A stretch of 64,000 nt of DNA from Paraglaciecola algarum (GTDB lineage: Bacteria; Pseudomonadota; Gammaproteobacteria; Enterobacterales; Alteromonadaceae): contig NZ_JAKGAS010000004.1 in assembly GCF_021532655.1 (NCBI RefSeq), positions 124,001 to 188,000 of the forward strand, read 5' to 3'. The notes under the pieces are model-generated. The model had not been told where the DNA came from. It worked only from the letters and a program-made list of their open reading frames with translations, and did not search any database. This document shows, in pieces, positions 8,285-18,468 of this stretch (within the stretch, counting starts at the first letter, position 1; each line of letters opens with the position of its first letter). The position numbers and the translations under genes were made by a program.

Positions 8285-9592
8285 TTATACAAACTGGTCG
8301 AGGATCAACACAGATATAATACCAATCACACCCACCATAGTTTCCATCAAAGTCCATGATTTAAAGGTGTCTTTAAGGCTCAAGTTAAAATAGCCTTTAA
8401 ACATCCAAAAGCCAGAGTCGTTTACGTGTGAGCACATTAAACTGCCCGCACCAATCGCTAACACCATGAGATTTGGATTAACGTCTGTAGTTAATACTAA
8501 TGGCGCAACTATGCCTGCAGCAGTTAGGCCTGCCACTGTGGCAGAGCCTAAACAAATACGAATAATTGTAGCGATTAGCCAAGCTAGAATTAATGGGTTC
8601 AAATCTATACTTTGCAATGCATCACCGATCTCAGAGCTCACCCCACTGGTCACAAAGACTTGCTTTAGTGCACCAGCTCCAGCTATCACCAATAAAATCA
8701 CAGCTATGTCTTTAATGGCATCACTATAATCATCCATAATTTTGGTTATTTGCATCTTGCGGGATAAACCTAAAGTTACAGTGGCCACTGCTAAAGCAAT
8801 CATCATGACCACCATAGGATTACCAATAAACTGTATAAATGCAGAGTTACTGTCTGCCACTACATAAGGTAACGCTGTGGTACCAGCAATTAAAATAACG
8901 GGTAATAAACTGGTAGCAAAACTGTTAAATACGCTGGGTAATTCTTCGTCTTTTAAATCAGCGGGTTTGAATGTGTCGATTGGTTGGCTATCAATGTTTT
9001 TTAAAGTTTTGGCGAATATGGGACCAGCTAAAGCCATAGTAGGTAATGCCACGATTAAGCCGTAAACTAGGGTTAAACCTAAATCTGCACCAAACTGCGG
9101 TACTAAAGCGGTTGGTGACGGATGAGGTGGTAAAAACCCATGGGTCACAGACAATGCTGCCAATAACGGAATACCTAGATACACTGCAGGTAATTTAGTT
9201 TGATAAGCAACAGAAAATACCAGCGGAATTAATAACACAAACCCCACGTTATAAAATAAAGGGATGCCCACAATAAAACCGGTAAACATCAAGGCCCAAG
9301 TAATATATTTGTCACCAAACAAGGACATTAAGCTGCGACTAATTTGTTGGGCAGCACCACTTTCAGAAATGAGCTTGCCGAACATAGCGCCTAAACAAAT
9401 AATCACAGTAAGAGCACCTAATAGTCCGCCCATGCCTTTTTCAATTATGGATGGAATGGCCTCAATCGGCACATCCAACATAATCGCGGCAATGACTGAG
9501 GTGACTAAAAAAGCTAAAAAGGGATTGAGCTTGGCCCATGTTACTAACAAGATAAGTATGAGTATTGCTATACCAACTGAAACTATCGCCAC
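8285..9592 (-). CDS. GntP-family permease (gluconate/H+ symporter type)
   Basis: About 435 residues with 12 or more hydrophobic segments and the family features GGLLGALTVIICLGAMFGKLISESG and LPPHPSPTALVPQFGADLG. The GntP family imports gluconate and related sugar acids with protons. I set the start at GTG 9592 because GGAGG lies 5 bases before it; the longer TTG start at 9604 would overlap that site. No gluconate kinase or dehydratase gene is adjacent, so the substrate is not fixed. A LacI-type operator-like sequence lies upstream. It converges on the Lrp gene. Confidence 0.88.
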   Translation of the reverse strand: MAIVSVGIAILILILLVTWAKLNPFLAFLVTSVIAAIMLDVPIEAIPSIIEKGMGGLLGALTVIICLGAMFGKLISESGAAQQISRSLMSLFGDKYITWALMFTGFIVGIPLFYNVGFVLLIPLVFSVAYQTKLPAVYLGIPLLAALSVTHGFLPPHPSPTALVPQFGADLGLTLVYGLIVALPTMALAGPIFAKTLKNIDSQPIDTFKPADLKDEELPSVFNSFATSLLPVILIAGTTALPYVVADSNSAFIQFIGNPMVVMMIALAVATVTLGLSRKMQITKIMDDYSDAIKDIAVILLVIAGAGALKQVFVTSGVSSEIGDALQSIDLNPLILAWLIATIIRICLGSATVAGLTAAGIVAPLVLTTDVNPNLMVLAIGAGSLMCSHVNDSGFWMFKGYFNLSLKDTFKSWTLMETMVGVIGIISVLILDQFV

Positions 9593-9647
9593 GAGTACCT
9601 CCAAGTACTTTTATTATTGTTTTTCGTTTGATCATTGAACTAATGAT

Positions 9648-9659
9648 GAAAACGATTTC
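9648..9659. promoter_or_regulatory. LacI-family operator-like sequence before the GntP permease
   Basis: GAAAACGATTTC is a near-palindrome centred on CG (5 of 6 base pairs match), the usual form of GntR/LacI-family sites. It lies 56 bases upstream of the chosen start. No regulator is encoded next to it. By eye only, so weak. Confidence 0.3.
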
Positions 9660-9808
9660 TTAACATAAAAGTAACAAGATACATAAGCTTAGGGAAATTG
9701 TACATTCTTAACTGCTAGAAAATGACACTAAGCTTGCTGGTCAGACTGGTATAAAAGAACTGGTATAAATAAAAGGGATATAAATGTGAAGGATGTAATT
9801 AAAGGGCT

Positions 9809-10291
9809 TTAAATGAAGTACAAACCTAGATGCAAACAAATTAGGGCAAATACTCCGGCTAATACATCATCGATCATAATACCAAAACCTCCATGTACTT
9901 GTTTGTCTAAATAACTAATTGGCCAAGGTTTTAGTATGTCGAAAAAGCGAAACAAGATGAATCCGGCCACAAGAGTTTGCCAACTTAGGGGAACAGCAAT
10001 CATAGTAATCAACATGCCGGCAATTTCGTCCCAGACTATGGATGAATCGTCATGCACTAGCATATCTTTGGCCGCTTTTTCACAGATCCAGATACCAGTG
10101 ATACAAACTATGAGCGTGATAACTAGATAAGTAACAAGGCTCGAATAAACAGATAATAAAACAACTAAAGGAAATGCAGCCAGTGTGCCGAATGTACCCG
10201 GAGCTTTAGGGGCTAAACCACTACCGAAACCCAAAGCCAAAAAATGGATAGGGTTGTACATACTCACACGTTGACGTATATGTTTATCCAT
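9809..10291 (-). CDS. pgpA: Phosphatidylglycerophosphatase A
   Basis: Removes the phosphate from phosphatidylglycerol phosphate in the inner membrane, giving phosphatidylglycerol. The 160-residue protein has the PgpA pattern: FLALGFGSGLAPKAPGTFGTLAAFPL at the N-terminus, DDSSIVWDEIAGMLITM (the acidic D/E motif) in the middle, FRFFDILKPWPI, then GGFGIMIDDVLAG at the end, with four membrane segments. It is the last gene of the nrdR-rib-nusB-thiL-pgpA block, 9 bases after thiL, an order found widely in gammaproteobacteria. Confidence 0.95.
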   Translation of the reverse strand: MDKHIRQRVSMYNPIHFLALGFGSGLAPKAPGTFGTLAAFPLVVLLSVYSSLVTYLVITLIVCITGIWICEKAAKDMLVHDDSSIVWDEIAGMLITMIAVPLSWQTLVAGFILFRFFDILKPWPISYLDKQVHGGFGIMIDDVLAGVFALICLHLGLYFI

Positions 10292-10300
10292 TACAGATCT

Positions 10301-11278
10301 CTAAAAGTGTTGGTAACCCTGCACGTTATTTTGATAAGGCAGGTTATTTTTTTTCAGCTCTAAATTACCTACATTACCATTTAAATGGCCAATACAAGTC
10401 ACCTGAATATTGGCACTTGCCAATGTAGTTTCTAGGTTGCCTTTTTGTTCTTCACTTACTGTAAATAATAATTCGTAATCATCCCCAGCACTCAAGGCAT
10501 ACTTTAAAGCCGTTTCTTCATCCACTGAATTCACTAAGGCTTGAGATAAAGGTAGTTTTTCTAAATCTAAAGTAGCACCACAAGCTGACATTTTTAAAAT
10601 ATGTTTGATATCAGAAATCAGTCCATCAGATAAATCGATACACGAATTAGCAATACGTCTTAGTTGGGTACCAGTTAATAATCTTGGAGTAGGATAATTT
10701 AATCGTTTGAGTAAAAAGTCTCGGTTGACTTGGCTCAAAGGTTTTTCGATAACCTGATCGACTTCGTTTTTAGCAATTGCTAAACCGAGTCCTGCATCAC
10801 CCAAGGTGCCTGTCACATATACCAAATCACCGGGTTTGGCACCACTACGGGTGATAGCCTGTTCGTATGGCACAAATCCTTGGGCGGTGATAGTGATCGC
10901 TAATGGCCCTTGAACTGTGTCGCCTCCAATCAATTGAATAGAATAATACTCAATTTGATCTTGTAAACCTCGGGAAAATTCAGTCAGCCATTCTTCATCA
11001 ACATCAGGCGCGCTAAGGGATAAGCTAATCCATGCAGGCTCAGCTCCCATAGCCGCTAAATCGCTCAAATTAACAGCAACCGCTTTTTGAGCAATAGAGT
11101 GAGGGCTGGCATTTGGTAAAAAATGTACACCACTTAATAAAGTATCTGTGGTGGTAACCAGTGCCTGGCCCTGAGGAATGTGGGTAACCGCGGCATCATC
11201 ACCTATGCCAATCACTACATCTTTACGTGTACCACTCTTCTGTTTAAAAAAGTGTTCAATAAGATTAAATTCTTTCAC
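10301..11278 (-). CDS. thiL: Thiamine-monophosphate kinase
   Basis: ATP-dependent phosphorylation of thiamine monophosphate to thiamine diphosphate, the active cofactor. At 325 residues the protein has the AIR-synthase-like fold markers: MKEFNLIEHFF, IGIGDDAAV (metal and phosphate binding), TTDTLLSGVHF, AVNLSDLAAMGAEP, GGDTVQGPLAITI and CIDLSDGLISDIKHI, ending with SAGDDYELLFTV. All catalytic motifs seem intact. It lies between nusB and pgpA; the gap to nusB (109 bases) holds two small hairpins. Confidence 0.95.
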   Translation of the reverse strand: MKEFNLIEHFFKQKSGTRKDVVIGIGDDAAVTHIPQGQALVTTTDTLLSGVHFLPNASPHSIAQKAVAVNLSDLAAMGAEPAWISLSLSAPDVDEEWLTEFSRGLQDQIEYYSIQLIGGDTVQGPLAITITAQGFVPYEQAITRSGAKPGDLVYVTGTLGDAGLGLAIAKNEVDQVIEKPLSQVNRDFLLKRLNYPTPRLLTGTQLRRIANSCIDLSDGLISDIKHILKMSACGATLDLEKLPLSQALVNSVDEETALKYALSAGDDYELLFTVSEEQKGNLETTLASANIQVTCIGHLNGNVGNLELKKNNLPYQNNVQGYQHF

Positions 11279-11347
11279 TGAAATGATGACCTAATATTGA
11301 CCAGTTAATGGCCGAGTTTTGGCCGAATAATAAACTAGACGGGTGAT

Positions 11348-11390
11348 CGGGTAATACATATTACCCGCCCTCATAAGTAATTTATACTTA
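11348..11390. other. Two adjacent hairpins between nusB and thiL
   Basis: A perfect palindrome (CGGGTAATA and TATTACCCG, 11348-11367) is followed at about 11372 by a second inverted repeat (ATAAGTA and TACTTAT). Neither has a T-run on the minus strand, so they are more likely RNA-processing or mRNA-stability structures than terminators. Function unknown. Confidence 0.45.
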
Positions 11391-11813
11391 TCTACCTATT
11401 TCATCTTTGCGAAGGGTCTTAATGGCTTTATCCAATACACCATTTACAAACTTGTGACTTTCGTCAGCTCCGAACGATTTGGCTAATTCTATCGCTTCAT
11501 TAATCACCACTTTATAGGGCACATCGATTCTAGCAACCAATTCATAAGTAGCGATACGTAAAATAGCGTTTTCTACTGGATCAAGTTCTTCTGGTAAACG
11601 GCCTAGATAAGGTTTGATTTTTTTGTCTAGTTCTTCGTGATCTTTAACCACCGACCTTAATAATTCTAAAAAGTATTCACTGTCTACTTTTTGCATATTA
11701 TTACTGGTAACTATACTCAACTCTATTTGTTCAACAGGGTTTTTAGTCATTTGCCATGAATAAACAGCTTGTACCGCTAATTCTCTGGCTAGATGGCGAG
11801 CTTTAGGTTTCAC
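11388..11813 (-). CDS. nusB: Transcription antitermination factor NusB
   Basis: NusB pairs with NusE (ribosomal protein S10) on boxA RNA and supports antitermination of rRNA operons. The 141-residue protein matches the family along its length: ARELAVQAVYSWQMTKN at the N-terminus, RLPEELDPVENAILRIATYEL in the middle, and VPYKVVINEAIELAKSFGADESHKFVNGVLDKA near the end. It begins at the base next to the ribH stop, so the two are probably translationally coupled. Confidence 0.96.
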   Translation of the reverse strand: MKPKARHLARELAVQAVYSWQMTKNPVEQIELSIVTSNNMQKVDSEYFLELLRSVVKDHEELDKKIKPYLGRLPEELDPVENAILRIATYELVARIDVPYKVVINEAIELAKSFGADESHKFVNGVLDKAIKTLRKDEIGR

Positions 11814-12290
11814 CTACTCTGCCCCTTCAATATTAGCCAATACATTGACCATTTCTAATGCGCCAACTGCTGCTTCTGCACCTTTGTTGCCCGCTTTTGT
11901 ACCAGAACGTTCAATCGCTTGCTCAATGCTGTCAGTGGTGATCACACCAAAAGAAACAGGAATACCATACTCTAAAGAGACTTGGGCAAGACCTTTATTA
12001 CATTCGCCAGCAACAAAATCAAAGTGTGGCGTACCACCACGGATGACAGCACCTAAAGCAATAATGGCATCGTATTTATTTTTCTCAGCTAATTTTTTAG
12101 CCGCAATTGGTAATTCATATGCACCTGGAACACGTACTAAAGTAATGTCTTGCTCATTCACTTCACCGTGTCTTTCCAAAGCGTCAAGAGCACCGTCAAC
12201 TAAGCTTTCAACTACAAAACTGTTAAATCTAGCTACTACAAGTGCGAACTTTTTACCCGTAGCGCGAATGTTACCTTCAATAATGTTCAT
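11814..12290 (-). CDS. ribH: 6,7-dimethyl-8-ribityllumazine synthase
   Basis: Joins 5-amino-6-ribitylaminouracil with dihydroxybutanone phosphate to make lumazine, the penultimate step to riboflavin. The 158-residue protein has the expected blocks: [57 protein letters not shown] (with the catalytic histidine) and [29 protein letters not shown]. Homologues assemble as 5- or 60-mers. It follows ribB after 108 bases and abuts nusB. Confidence 0.96.
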   Translation of the reverse strand: MNIIEGNIRATGKKFALVVARFNSFVVESLVDGALDALERHGEVNEQDITLVRVPGAYELPIAAKKLAEKNKYDAIIALGAVIRGGTPHFDFVAGECNKGLAQVSLEYGIPVSFGVITTDSIEQAIERSGTKAGNKGAEAAVGALEMVNVLANIEGAE

Positions 12291-12398
12291 CTAAAAAACC
12301 TTACTAGAAAAATCGGCGCGCAGTTTAGCACAACCAGAACTCAAAATATTGTGATATTTTTGCTTTGCTTGATCCTTCGTGAGAAGTAATCTACAGAA

Positions 12399-13499
12399 CT
12401 AAATTTCAACGTACTCTACTACTTCTAAACCATATCCAGATAACGCATGATATTTTTTAGGTTTACTCAATAAGCGCATTTTTTTAATGCCCAAACTCGC
12501 CAATATTTGGCTCCCCACTCCTATGGTTCTGGAGGATCCTTGCCAAGCTGCTGTGACTGGTTTTTCACCTTGGTCTTCAGCTTCAAACATTTTCACTTGG
12601 GATAACAAGTCTTCGTCTTTACCTAACAAAACTAATACGCCGCCATGCTCTGCAATATATTTGATCCCTTCAGGCAGGCCCATACTGCGAGAGATTGAAC
12701 GTTGAGAGCCTAATAAATCACTAAAGGTATTTTGTAAATGCACTCGCACCAAAGTGGGTGTTTCACCATTTATTTCACCTTTACACATAGCAAAATGTAC
12801 TTGGTTATCAATCACATCTTTAAACGTGACTAAATCAAATTCACCAAACTCAGTAGGTAATTTACAAGTAGAGACTTTTTCAATTGTGGTTTCGTTTAAG
12901 TTTCTGTATTCGATTAAATCGGCAATAGTACCTATTTTTAAATCATGCTTAGCAGCGAACTGTTCTAACTCTGGCCGTCTAGCCATGCTGCCATCTTCAT
13001 TTAAAATTTCGACAATAACAGAAGCCGGTTCACAACCAGCTAAACGAGGTAAGTCGACTCCCGCCTCTGTGTGCCCCGCTCTATTAAGTACACCGCCTTC
13101 TTTTGCGATAAGCGGGAAAATATGCCCAGGTTGCACTATGTCTTTTGCTTGAGCATTTTTACCCACAGCGGCTAATACTGTTTTTGCTCTATCCGCAGCT
13201 GAAATCCCTGTTGTCACACCTTCTGCCGCTTCAATTGAAACGGTAAAGTTTGTCGAAAAAGCAGCGCCATTGTTATCCACCATAAGCGGCAAATTTAACA
13301 TTTTGCAACGTTCTTCTGTCATAGGTAAACAGACTAAACCTCTAGCGTGTGTCACCATGAAATTAATGGCTTCTGGAGTCACATGCTCAGCAGCCATAAT
13401 AAGATCGCCTTCGTTTTCACGATCTTCGTCATCCATTAAAATCACCATTTTTCCTTGGCGAATATCTTCAATTATTTCTTCACTGCTATTTAATAACAT
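12399..13499 (-). CDS. ribB: 3,4-dihydroxy-2-butanone 4-phosphate synthase with degenerate GTP cyclohydrolase II domain (RibBX type)
   Basis: Residues 1-200 are a complete DHBP synthase ([62 protein letters not shown]), which turns ribulose 5-phosphate into dihydroxybutanone phosphate. Residues 205-366 align with GTP cyclohydrolase II ([16 protein letters not shown] near 250-265 and [18 protein letters not shown] near the end), but the zinc motif that normally reads SLRCDCG is SQRSISR (265-271), and the RQEGRGIGL region is replaced by [10 protein letters not shown]. Without the zinc cysteines the second domain cannot be a normal cyclohydrolase. This matches the RibBX proteins described in Shewanella and relatives. 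Automated annotation would probably label it ribBA. A separate ribA should exist elsewhere. Confidence 0.93.
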   Translation of the reverse strand: MLLNSSEEIIEDIRQGKMVILMDDEDRENEGDLIMAAEHVTPEAINFMVTHARGLVCLPMTEERCKMLNLPLMVDNNGAAFSTNFTVSIEAAEGVTTGISAADRAKTVLAAVGKNAQAKDIVQPGHIFPLIAKEGGVLNRAGHTEAGVDLPRLAGCEPASVIVEILNEDGSMARRPELEQFAAKHDLKIGTIADLIEYRNLNETTIEKVSTCKLPTEFGEFDLVTFKDVIDNQVHFAMCKGEINGETPTLVRVHLQNTFSDLLGSQRSISRSMGLPEGIKYIAEHGGVLVLLGKDEDLLSQVKMFEAEDQGEKPVTAAWQGSSRTIGVGSQILASLGIKKMRLLSKPKKYHALSGYGLEVVEYVEI

Positions 13500-13551
13500 A
13501 GTTCACTATTCTTGGTTGACGCGTAAATTTGAGTTGTTACCACTCAGTCGA

Positions 13552-14223
13552 TTATTTCAAATATCCGTTTTCAGCTAAAAAAGCCATACTGATATCTTGG
13601 CCTTGCTTATCATCATTTGGTAATGCAGCCTTATCTCCCAACATTAGCCTTTCAAGGTAACGAGCGATGACATCCACTTCTAAATTCACTTTAGTTCCCA
13701 TTTTATATAAACCAATAATGGTTTCTTGTAGGCTATGGGGGATTAGAGTTAATAGTAGTTTAGCACCATTTACCTGATTCACTGTTAGACTCACACCATC
13801 AACGGTAATCGAACCTTTTTCAGCCAAATATTTGGCCAAGTCATCTGGCGCTTTTAGCCAAATTTCTACGTAACGCCCTACATTATTGACAGATAAGACT
13901 TCACCCACACCATCCACATGGCCACTAACAATATGACCACCTAGTCGACCATTGGCTTGCATGGCTTTTTCTAAATTAACTTTACTACCCGCTTGGTAAC
14001 TCGCAAAGCCAGTGCGTTTAATGGTTTCATGGGATACATCGGCGCTAAAACTATTGGCGGTCATAGCCACTACGGTTAAACACACACCGTTATTGGCGAT
14101 ACTGTCGCCTAACTTTACGTCTGACATATCTAACTTATTGGTTTTAATAGACAATCTAATGTCTTCACCTGTTGGCGTTAAACTTTGTATTACGCCCACA
14201 TCTTCAATAATTCCGGTAAACAT
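13552..14223 (-). CDS. ribE: Riboflavin synthase, alpha chain
   Basis: Dismutates two lumazine molecules to riboflavin. The 223-residue protein shows the two homologous lumazine-binding halves: [15 protein letters not shown] with GVCLTVVAM and [23 protein letters not shown] in the first, and [29 protein letters not shown] with the second in tandem. The C-terminus carries about 20 extra residues ([21 protein letters not shown]). It sits between ribD and ribB on the same strand; the gap to ribB is 52 bases. Confidence 0.95.
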   Translation of the reverse strand: MFTGIIEDVGVIQSLTPTGEDIRLSIKTNKLDMSDVKLGDSIANNGVCLTVVAMTANSFSADVSHETIKRTGFASYQAGSKVNLEKAMQANGRLGGHIVSGHVDGVGEVLSVNNVGRYVEIWLKAPDDLAKYLAEKGSITVDGVSLTVNQVNGAKLLLTLIPHSLQETIIGLYKMGTKVNLEVDVIARYLERLMLGDKAALPNDDKQGQDISMAFLAENGYLK

Positions 14224-14275
14224 ATTTATGTAGATACTCTACTTTCAGTTAATTTTGTTTAAATTATGGTTCAGT

Positions 14276-15451
14276 TTAATCACGATTAATTAGCGCTGTC
14301 ATTTTAAGATCAGGTCCAATATGTCGCACATCTGTCCAGGTTAACTCGGTTAGATCTTGCATAGATTGAATGGCAATTGTATCAAATAAATTTTGCCCAT
14401 CGCCCCCTATTAATTTGGGCGCTTGATATAAAATCAATTCGTCGATTAATTTATTTTGTAATAGAGCCCCGGCTAACTTAGCCCCAGCTTCCACCCAAAT
14501 ATGATTAATTTGTTTGCCACCGAGTTTAGTCATCACGGCATGTAAGTCCAACTTACTACCGCTAGTGCCATCAACATTAACCAAAGGCGCTTGCCACTGG
14601 CTAACATGTTCAGGGAAATCACATTGACTCATTTGACCGTTTATAAGTAAGACGTCTCCAGCCTGATTGTGACTTGCTGCTTGAAGTAATTTTAAGTTTG
14701 TCGGCAATTGATTACGACCATCTAAAATGATCCGTAAGGGCTGGCGTAAATCTTCAAGTTTTAGCTCATCAGTTGATATATTTAGTTCCGAATATCTAAC
14801 GTTTAGCGATGGGTCATCAGCCATAACCGTGCCAGAACCAGATAAAATAGCGCAACTTTTGGCTCTATGCCTTTGTACGTCTTGTCTTGCCAAAGGGCCA
14901 GTTATCCATTGACTTAAGCCATTGTTGAGTGCCGTTTTTCCATCTAAACTAGCCGCTAACTTAACGGTGACCCAAGGTTTGCCCGTTTGCATACGTTTGA
15001 TAAAACCACGATTTATTTTTTCGGCGCTGACTTGTAACAAACCAGACTGAGTTTCAATACCCGCAGCTTTAAGTTTAGCTAAACCTTTGCCGGCTACTAA
15101 AGGATTTGGATCAACCATAGCGGCCACTACTCGGCTCACCTTAGATTTGATCAAAGCATCAGCACAAGGTGGCGTTCGCCCTTGATGACTGCAGGGTTCT
15201 AATGTGACGTAAGCCGTTGCTCCACTAGGTAAATCACTAGCTTGGGTCTTTTTTAAGGCATTATTTAAAGCATGTACTTCAGCATGAGGGGTACCAGCTT
15301 TCTGATGCCAGCCTTCACCCACAATTTTCCCTTGCTTATCAACAATTACACAGCCCACATTGGGGTTCGGTGAAGTGGTATATTGCCCACGCTTGGCTAA
15401 CTGAATAGCACGAGCCATGTACTCATGATCTAATTTTGAAAACTCAGTCAC
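14276..15451 (-). CDS. ribD: Bifunctional diaminohydroxyphosphoribosylaminopyrimidine deaminase / aminouracil reductase
   Basis: Carries out the second and third steps of riboflavin synthesis. Residues 1-150 form the zinc deaminase domain (GTPHAEVHALNNA and LEPCSHQGRTPPCADALI supply the zinc histidine and cysteines and the catalytic glutamate). Residues 155-391 form the NADPH reductase domain (VTVKLAASLDGKTALNNGLSQWITG, then ILDGRNQLP, and IWVEAGAKLAGALLQNKLIDELILYQAPKLIG). Length of 391 is slightly above the family mean. It follows nrdR by 34 bases, a widely conserved link. Confidence 0.96.
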   Translation of the reverse strand: MTEFSKLDHEYMARAIQLAKRGQYTTSPNPNVGCVIVDKQGKIVGEGWHQKAGTPHAEVHALNNALKKTQASDLPSGATAYVTLEPCSHQGRTPPCADALIKSKVSRVVAAMVDPNPLVAGKGLAKLKAAGIETQSGLLQVSAEKINRGFIKRMQTGKPWVTVKLAASLDGKTALNNGLSQWITGPLARQDVQRHRAKSCAILSGSGTVMADDPSLNVRYSELNISTDELKLEDLRQPLRIILDGRNQLPTNLKLLQAASHNQAGDVLLINGQMSQCDFPEHVSQWQAPLVNVDGTSGSKLDLHAVMTKLGGKQINHIWVEAGAKLAGALLQNKLIDELILYQAPKLIGGDGQNLFDTIAIQSMQDLTELTWTDVRHIGPDLKMTALINRD

Positions 15452-15485
15452 TGAAATATAAAACCAATCAATTGAATATTAATGT

Positions 15486-15935
15486 TTAATCACCTAAACG
15501 AGCAATTTCTTCACCAAACTCACGAATATCTTCGAAAGATCGATACACAGAGGCAAATCGCACGTAAGCCACTTTGTCTAACTCTTTTAAGGCATCCATA
15601 ATCAAATTACCTAAAGATTCACTGCTGACCTCACGCTCGCCCGTGGCTCTCAAAGAAGATTTAAGCCGGCTAACACATTCTTCAACTTGTTCAGTACTTA
15701 CCGGACGTTTCTCCAAGGCTCGTTGTAACCCAGCCCGCAATTTATCTTCGTTAAAAGGCTCACGAGATCCATCTCGCTTTACGATCCTAGGCATCACAAG
15801 TTCAGCCATTTCAAAAGTAGTAAAACGTTCTTTACATAATGTGCACTCGCGTCTGCGCCTAACCTGGCTACCATCGGCAACCAATCGAGAGTCAATAACT
15901 TTAGTTTCTTGCACAGAACAAAATGGACAATACAT
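15486..15935 (-). CDS. nrdR: Transcriptional repressor NrdR
   Basis: Represses ribonucleotide reductase operons in response to ATP/dATP. The 149-residue protein is typical: an N-terminal zinc ribbon ([18 protein letters not shown] and [12 protein letters not shown]), then the ATP-cone domain ([31 protein letters not shown] to [19 protein letters not shown]). It is the first gene of the rib block. A terminator of the upstream glyA gene lies between, so nrdR probably has its own promoter in the 138-base gap. Confidence 0.97.
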   Translation of the reverse strand: MYCPFCSVQETKVIDSRLVADGSQVRRRRECTLCKERFTTFEMAELVMPRIVKRDGSREPFNEDKLRAGLQRALEKRPVSTEQVEECVSRLKSSLRATGEREVSSESLGNLIMDALKELDKVAYVRFASVYRSFEDIREFGEEIARLGD

Positions 15936-16004
15936 AGCGACTTCTATTGAAAATGGATAATTCCGCTAAATTAACAAAAATATGCCGCTAGGCATACAAC
16001 AGAA

Positions 16005-16034
16005 ACAAAAAACCGACACTAGGCCGGCTTTTTA
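16005..16034 (-). terminator. Intrinsic terminator of glyA
   Basis: Read on the minus strand, AAAAAGCCGGC pairs with GTCGGTTTTTT across the 5-base loop CTAGT: 11 base pairs including two G-U, ending in a T-run. It starts about 40 bases after the glyA stop and separates glyA from nrdR. Confidence 0.8.
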
Positions 16035-16073
16035 ACTGTTTATTTACTAACGCTTAATTTTGCTAATGTTTAA

Positions 16074-17330
16074 TTAGGCATAAACGGGAAAAGCTTCACA
16101 AAGTGTCACCACTTCAGCTTTCACTTTTTCGATAACAGATGCATCGTCTATATTATCTAATACGTCACAGATCCAGTTAGCCACTTGTTTAGCTTGCTCT
16201 TCTTTGAAACCACGACGAGTGATTGCAGGCGAACCAATACGTAAACCACTGGTTACAAATGGTGAACGAGGATCATTCGGTACAGAGTTTTTGTTTACCG
16301 TAATGTTTGCTGCACCTAAAGCGGCATCAGCATCTTTACCTGTGTACTCTTTACCAATCAAATCTAATAAGAACAAGTGATTGTCAGTTCCGCCAGATAC
16401 AACCTTGTGACCACGCTCTTGAATAACAGCAACCATTGCTTGAGCGTTTTTAACTACTTGTTGTTGGTAAACCTTAAACTCTGGTTGTAGCGCTTCTTTA
16501 AAGGCGACTGCTTTAGCAGCAATAACGTGACATAAAGGACCACCTTGGCCTCCAGGGAATACCGCACTATTTAACTTTTTATAAATAGCTTCGTCACCAC
16601 AAGCAGATAAAATCAAACCACCACGAGGGCCAGCAAGAGTTTTGTGAGTAGTAGTAGTCACTACGTGAGCATGAGCCATTGGGCTAGGATAAACACCCGC
16701 CGCAACCAAACCGGCTACGTGAGCCATATCCACTAACAAATAAGCGCCTACTTTATCAGCTATTTCACGGAATTTTTGCCAATCAACTATGCCTGAATAA
16801 GCAGAGAAACCACCGATAATCATTTTTGGTTTATGTTCTAACGCTAACGCTTCAACTTGAGCCATATCGATTTCGCCCGTTTCTGGGTGTAATCCATATT
16901 GCACAGCATTATAAGTTTTACCAGAAAAGCTAACTGAAGCACCATGAGTTAAGTGACCACCGTGTGCTAGGCTCATACCTAAAACAGTGTCACCAGCATT
17001 TAATAAGGCCATAAATACAGCCGAGTTAGCTTGTGAACCAGCATGAGGTTGCACGTTTGCGTAATCTGCACCAAACAACTGTTTAGCACGTTCGATAGCT
17101 AAATCTTCTGCAATATCAACATATTCACAACCGCCGTAATAACGTTTATGAGGATAACCTTCAGCATATTTATTGGTTAACTGAGAGCCTTGAGCTTCTA
17201 ACACACGTGGGCTGCAATAGTTTTCAGAGGCGATCAATTCAATATGATGCTCCTGACGTTGGTTCTCATTTTGAATTGCTTGATACAATTCTGGGTCGAA
17301 ATCAGCAATATTCATATCACGTGTAAGCAT
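16074..17330 (-). CDS. glyA: Serine hydroxymethyltransferase
   Basis: PLP enzyme that interconverts serine and glycine while loading tetrahydrofolate with a one-carbon unit. The 418-residue length is standard. Key motifs are [36 protein letters not shown] at the N-terminus, [20 protein letters not shown], and [19 protein letters not shown], where the lysine binds PLP. The C-terminal [22 protein letters not shown] also fits. It is transcribed ahead of the nrdR-rib block but separated from it by a terminator. Confidence 0.98.
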   Translation of the reverse strand: MLTRDMNIADFDPELYQAIQNENQRQEHHIELIASENYCSPRVLEAQGSQLTNKYAEGYPHKRYYGGCEYVDIAEDLAIERAKQLFGADYANVQPHAGSQANSAVFMALLNAGDTVLGMSLAHGGHLTHGASVSFSGKTYNAVQYGLHPETGEIDMAQVEALALEHKPKMIIGGFSAYSGIVDWQKFREIADKVGAYLLVDMAHVAGLVAAGVYPSPMAHAHVVTTTTHKTLAGPRGGLILSACGDEAIYKKLNSAVFPGGQGGPLCHVIAAKAVAFKEALQPEFKVYQQQVVKNAQAMVAVIQERGHKVVSGGTDNHLFLLDLIGKEYTGKDADAALGAANITVNKNSVPNDPRSPFVTSGLRIGSPAITRRGFKEEQAKQVANWICDVLDNIDDASVIEKVKAEVVTLCEAFPVYA

Positions 17331-17472
17331 TACGTATCCTCAAAATCAGGGTATAAAAAATAGGAAAATTAAACAGCGCACATTTTAGTGATTTTTACGA
17401 ATTTGTATACAGTAATTAGGGCATGAGAAACAACCAAAAGTTGTAACCAATGCCTAATATTAATTACAGTTA

Positions 17473-18468
17473 TTAAATTGCTTCAATTTCAGCGCAAAAT
17501 TGCAAACCAATTTGGCTGCGAACTTGATCCATTATTTTGATTATTCCAATACTTTCATCGTGAGTCATCAAGTCACTATAATGTTTGCCTGCATCAATAC
17601 AGCGCATCGACTCTTCAATCTGATATTCAAAACCATTGACAGCATGGGGGAAATCAATTGTTTCGACTAAACCTTCTAAATCAAATACTTGTGCTTGGTC
17701 GGTATCCCAAAACATGGCCGGTAAAACGATATTGCCGTCTGTGCCCACTATTGTCATGGAGTTTGGACAATGGCCAGACGCTGAGCAAGTAAATTGAGAG
17801 TAGCGTCCTGATGGATATTGCATGTTCACAATAGTGGTTTCATCAACCTGTTTCTCGCTCACATTGCCCATAGCTTGAATAACACTTGGCTCTTCACCCA
17901 AAATAGCTTGGCTTAAAGCAATAGGATACAAGCCCAAATCTAACAAAGCCCCACCACCTAATTTTGGATCATACAAACGGTTTGTGTCTCTATGCTGAAA
18001 GGCAAAACCAATAGTTGAGGTTATATATTGAATATCACCAATCACACCATCAGCAATTTTTTGTTTAACTTTGGCCAGGCATGGCATAAAGCGGCTCCAA
18101 ATAGCCTCTTGAAAAAACACATTTTGTTGCTTAGCTAACTCTGTCAGAATTTGAATTTGCTTGGCATTAATAGTGGAAGGCTTTTCCAATAACACATTTT
18201 TACCCGCCTCTAGGCATAATTTAGCTTGGGGATAATGAAAACTATGAGGAGTGGCAATATAGATAACATCGATCTTTGGATCTTCAGCCAAAGCTTGATA
18301 GTTATCATAAACAGCTGGAATATCGTACTCTTTGGCAAATGCTTGCCCACGCTCTGCAGACCGACTAGCCACTGCCGCTAGCCTAGCTCGTTTAGATTGT
18401 TGCATGGCTTTAGCAAAAGTATTAGCTATATTGCCTGGCCCTACAATTCCCCAATTTATTATTTTCAT
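17473..18468 (-). CDS. Gfo/Idh/MocA-family NAD(P)-dependent oxidoreductase
   Basis: A 331-residue two-domain dehydrogenase. Residues 1-120 are a Rossmann domain (NWGIVGPGNIANTFAKAM, then VIYIATPHSFHYPQAKLCLEAGKNVLLEKPSTIN, with the EKP catalytic lysine motif). Residues 125-331 are the family's C-terminal alpha/beta substrate domain (GGGALLDLGLYPIALSQAILG). It most resembles the dimeric dihydrodiol dehydrogenase/trans-1,2-dihydrobenzene-1,2-diol dehydrogenase-like branch, which acts on sugars and diols. The substrate is not evident. It diverges from ettA. Confidence 0.9.
   Translation of the reverse strand: MKIINWGIVGPGNIANTFAKAMQQSKRARLAAVASRSAERGQAFAKEYDIPAVYDNYQALAEDPKIDVIYIATPHSFHYPQAKLCLEAGKNVLLEKPSTINAKQIQILTELAKQQNVFFQEAIWSRFMPCLAKVKQKIADGVIGDIQYITSTIGFAFQHRDTNRLYDPKLGGGALLDLGLYPIALSQAILGEEPSVIQAMGNVSEKQVDETTIVNMQYPSGRYSQFTCSASGHCPNSMTIVGTDGNIVLPAMFWDTDQAQVFDLEGLVETIDFPHAVNGFEYQIEESMRCIDAGKHYSDLMTHDESIGIIKIMDQVRSQIGLQFCAEIEAI

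Noticed and set aside
9745..9770. Direct repeat ACTGGTATAAA, period 14, before pgpA end
   Set aside because: Only two short copies in AT-rich sequence downstream of pgpA; not enough to call an element.
11845..12294. Open frame of 149 codons opposite ribH
   Set aside because: It lies entirely antisense to the well-supported ribH gene, and its composition is a mirror of that coding sequence; no ribosome site or homology.
12291..12398. Possible FMN riboswitch in the rib block
   Set aside because: The gaps before ribB and ribH are too short and lack the conserved RFN core; none is seen elsewhere in the block.
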